Shown here piece after piece: positions 14,839 through 15,061 of a stretch of 15,061 nucleotides of DNA. The translations under genes were made by a program, and so were the position numbers. The stretch is taken from positions 1-15,061 of the forward strand of contig JALOBP010000076.1 of the NCBI GenBank assembly GCA_023228295.1, written 5' to 3'. The notes beneath the pieces are model-generated. The model saw only the letters and a program-made list of their open reading frames with translations. It did no database searches and had not been told where the DNA came from. Source of the DNA: Methanoregula sp. (GTDB lineage: Archaea > Halobacteriota > Methanomicrobia > Methanomicrobiales > Methanospirillaceae). The number at the start of each line of letters is the position of its first letter. Positions within the stretch are counted from its first letter, which is position 1.

Positions 14839-15061
14839 TCAGACCCTCGCAAAACTCATGGGTATGATCTTCATACCATATCCCGGGTGGACTTCGAAAC
14901 TTACCAGGTTCCCGGTTGTTTTCCGTGCGCCCCGAACTTTAACGACTTCCATGACCATGACGTACTTATCCCCTACGAGTGCTTTTTTCATGTTAAGGTG
15001 GGCATCGCAGATTGACCGGATACGGACAAGCGTGTCTTCTTCGAAGGCATACGTATGGAGT
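14839..15061 (-). CDS. arlH: ArlH (FlaH), archaellum motor regulator, 3' part only
   Basis: Reading the - strand from the right edge gives 73 residues ending in a TGA at 14841-14839. They include YAFEEDTLVRIRSICDAHLN, VMVMEVVKVRGARKT and the final FEVHPGYGMKIIPMSFARV. The end pattern, a conserved K-V-R-G-A-R-K-T strand followed by F-x-V-x-P-x-x-G-x-K-I-I-P-x-S-x-A, is characteristic of ArlH, a RecA/KaiC-like protein that binds ATP and regulates ArlI. The ATP-binding part is outside the window. The position directly before arlI supports the call. The gene is missing its start because of the window edge; nothing suggests it is broken. Confidence 0.9.
   Translation of the reverse strand, partial: LHTYAFEEDTLVRIRSICDAHLNMKKALVGDKYVMVMEVVKVRGARKTTGNLVSFEVHPGYGMKIIPMSFARV
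14843..14848 (-). promoter_or_regulatory. Ribosome binding site of arlI
   Basis: GAGGGT on the - strand, within the last codons of arlH, is 5 nt before the ATG at 14837. It decides the arlI start and implies coupling to arlH. Confidence 0.7.

Overview
The window looks like part of the chromosome of a motile methanogenic archaeon, most likely of the Methanomicrobiales (for example a Methanoregula-like lineage). This placement is an inference. It rests on the archaeal-only genes (ArlH/ArlI/ArlJ, CheF, ABCE1/Rli1 with two ferredoxin-like clusters), a base composition near 50% GC, oligo-T terminators, and promoters whose TATA-like element lies about 26 bp before the start codon. No rRNA or other marker is present to confirm it.

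Left part (1-3317, + strand): the 3' end of a small three-helix membrane protein resembling the archaeal EMC6-like family is followed 22 bp later by a complete ABCE1/Rli1 ribosome-recycling ATPase. A separate 396-residue helical-repeat protein of unknown function follows, with its own probable leaderless promoter. It ends at a short convergent intergenic region with T-tracts on both strands.

Right part (3370-15061, all - strand, read right to left): the end of arlH, then arlI and arlJ (archaellum motor regulator, ATPase and membrane platform), then an unrecognised two-helix membrane protein with a very acidic, probably disordered cytoplasmic region. Next comes cheF, the adaptor between the chemotaxis system and the archaellum. 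After a T-rich terminator and a TATA-like element there is a tightly packed che operon: cheY, cheB, cheA, cheC, cheD. Its last gene, overlapping cheD by 23 nt, encodes a predicted exported seven-bladed beta-propeller.

Together the right part encodes most of the route from signal to motor: CheA phosphorylates CheY and CheB, CheC and CheD provide phosphatase and receptor-deamidase functions, CheF passes CheY-P to the switch, and ArlH/I/J form the motor. CheR, CheW, receptors, archaellins and ArlC/D/E are not in the window. The catalytic residues I could check in the Che and Arl proteins are all present. The least explained genes are the acidic membrane protein between arlJ and cheF, the propeller protein after cheD, and the helical-repeat protein at 2127-3317. 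I see no RNA genes, CRISPR arrays, insertion sequences or prophage genes, and no gene-free stretch longer than about 90 bases.
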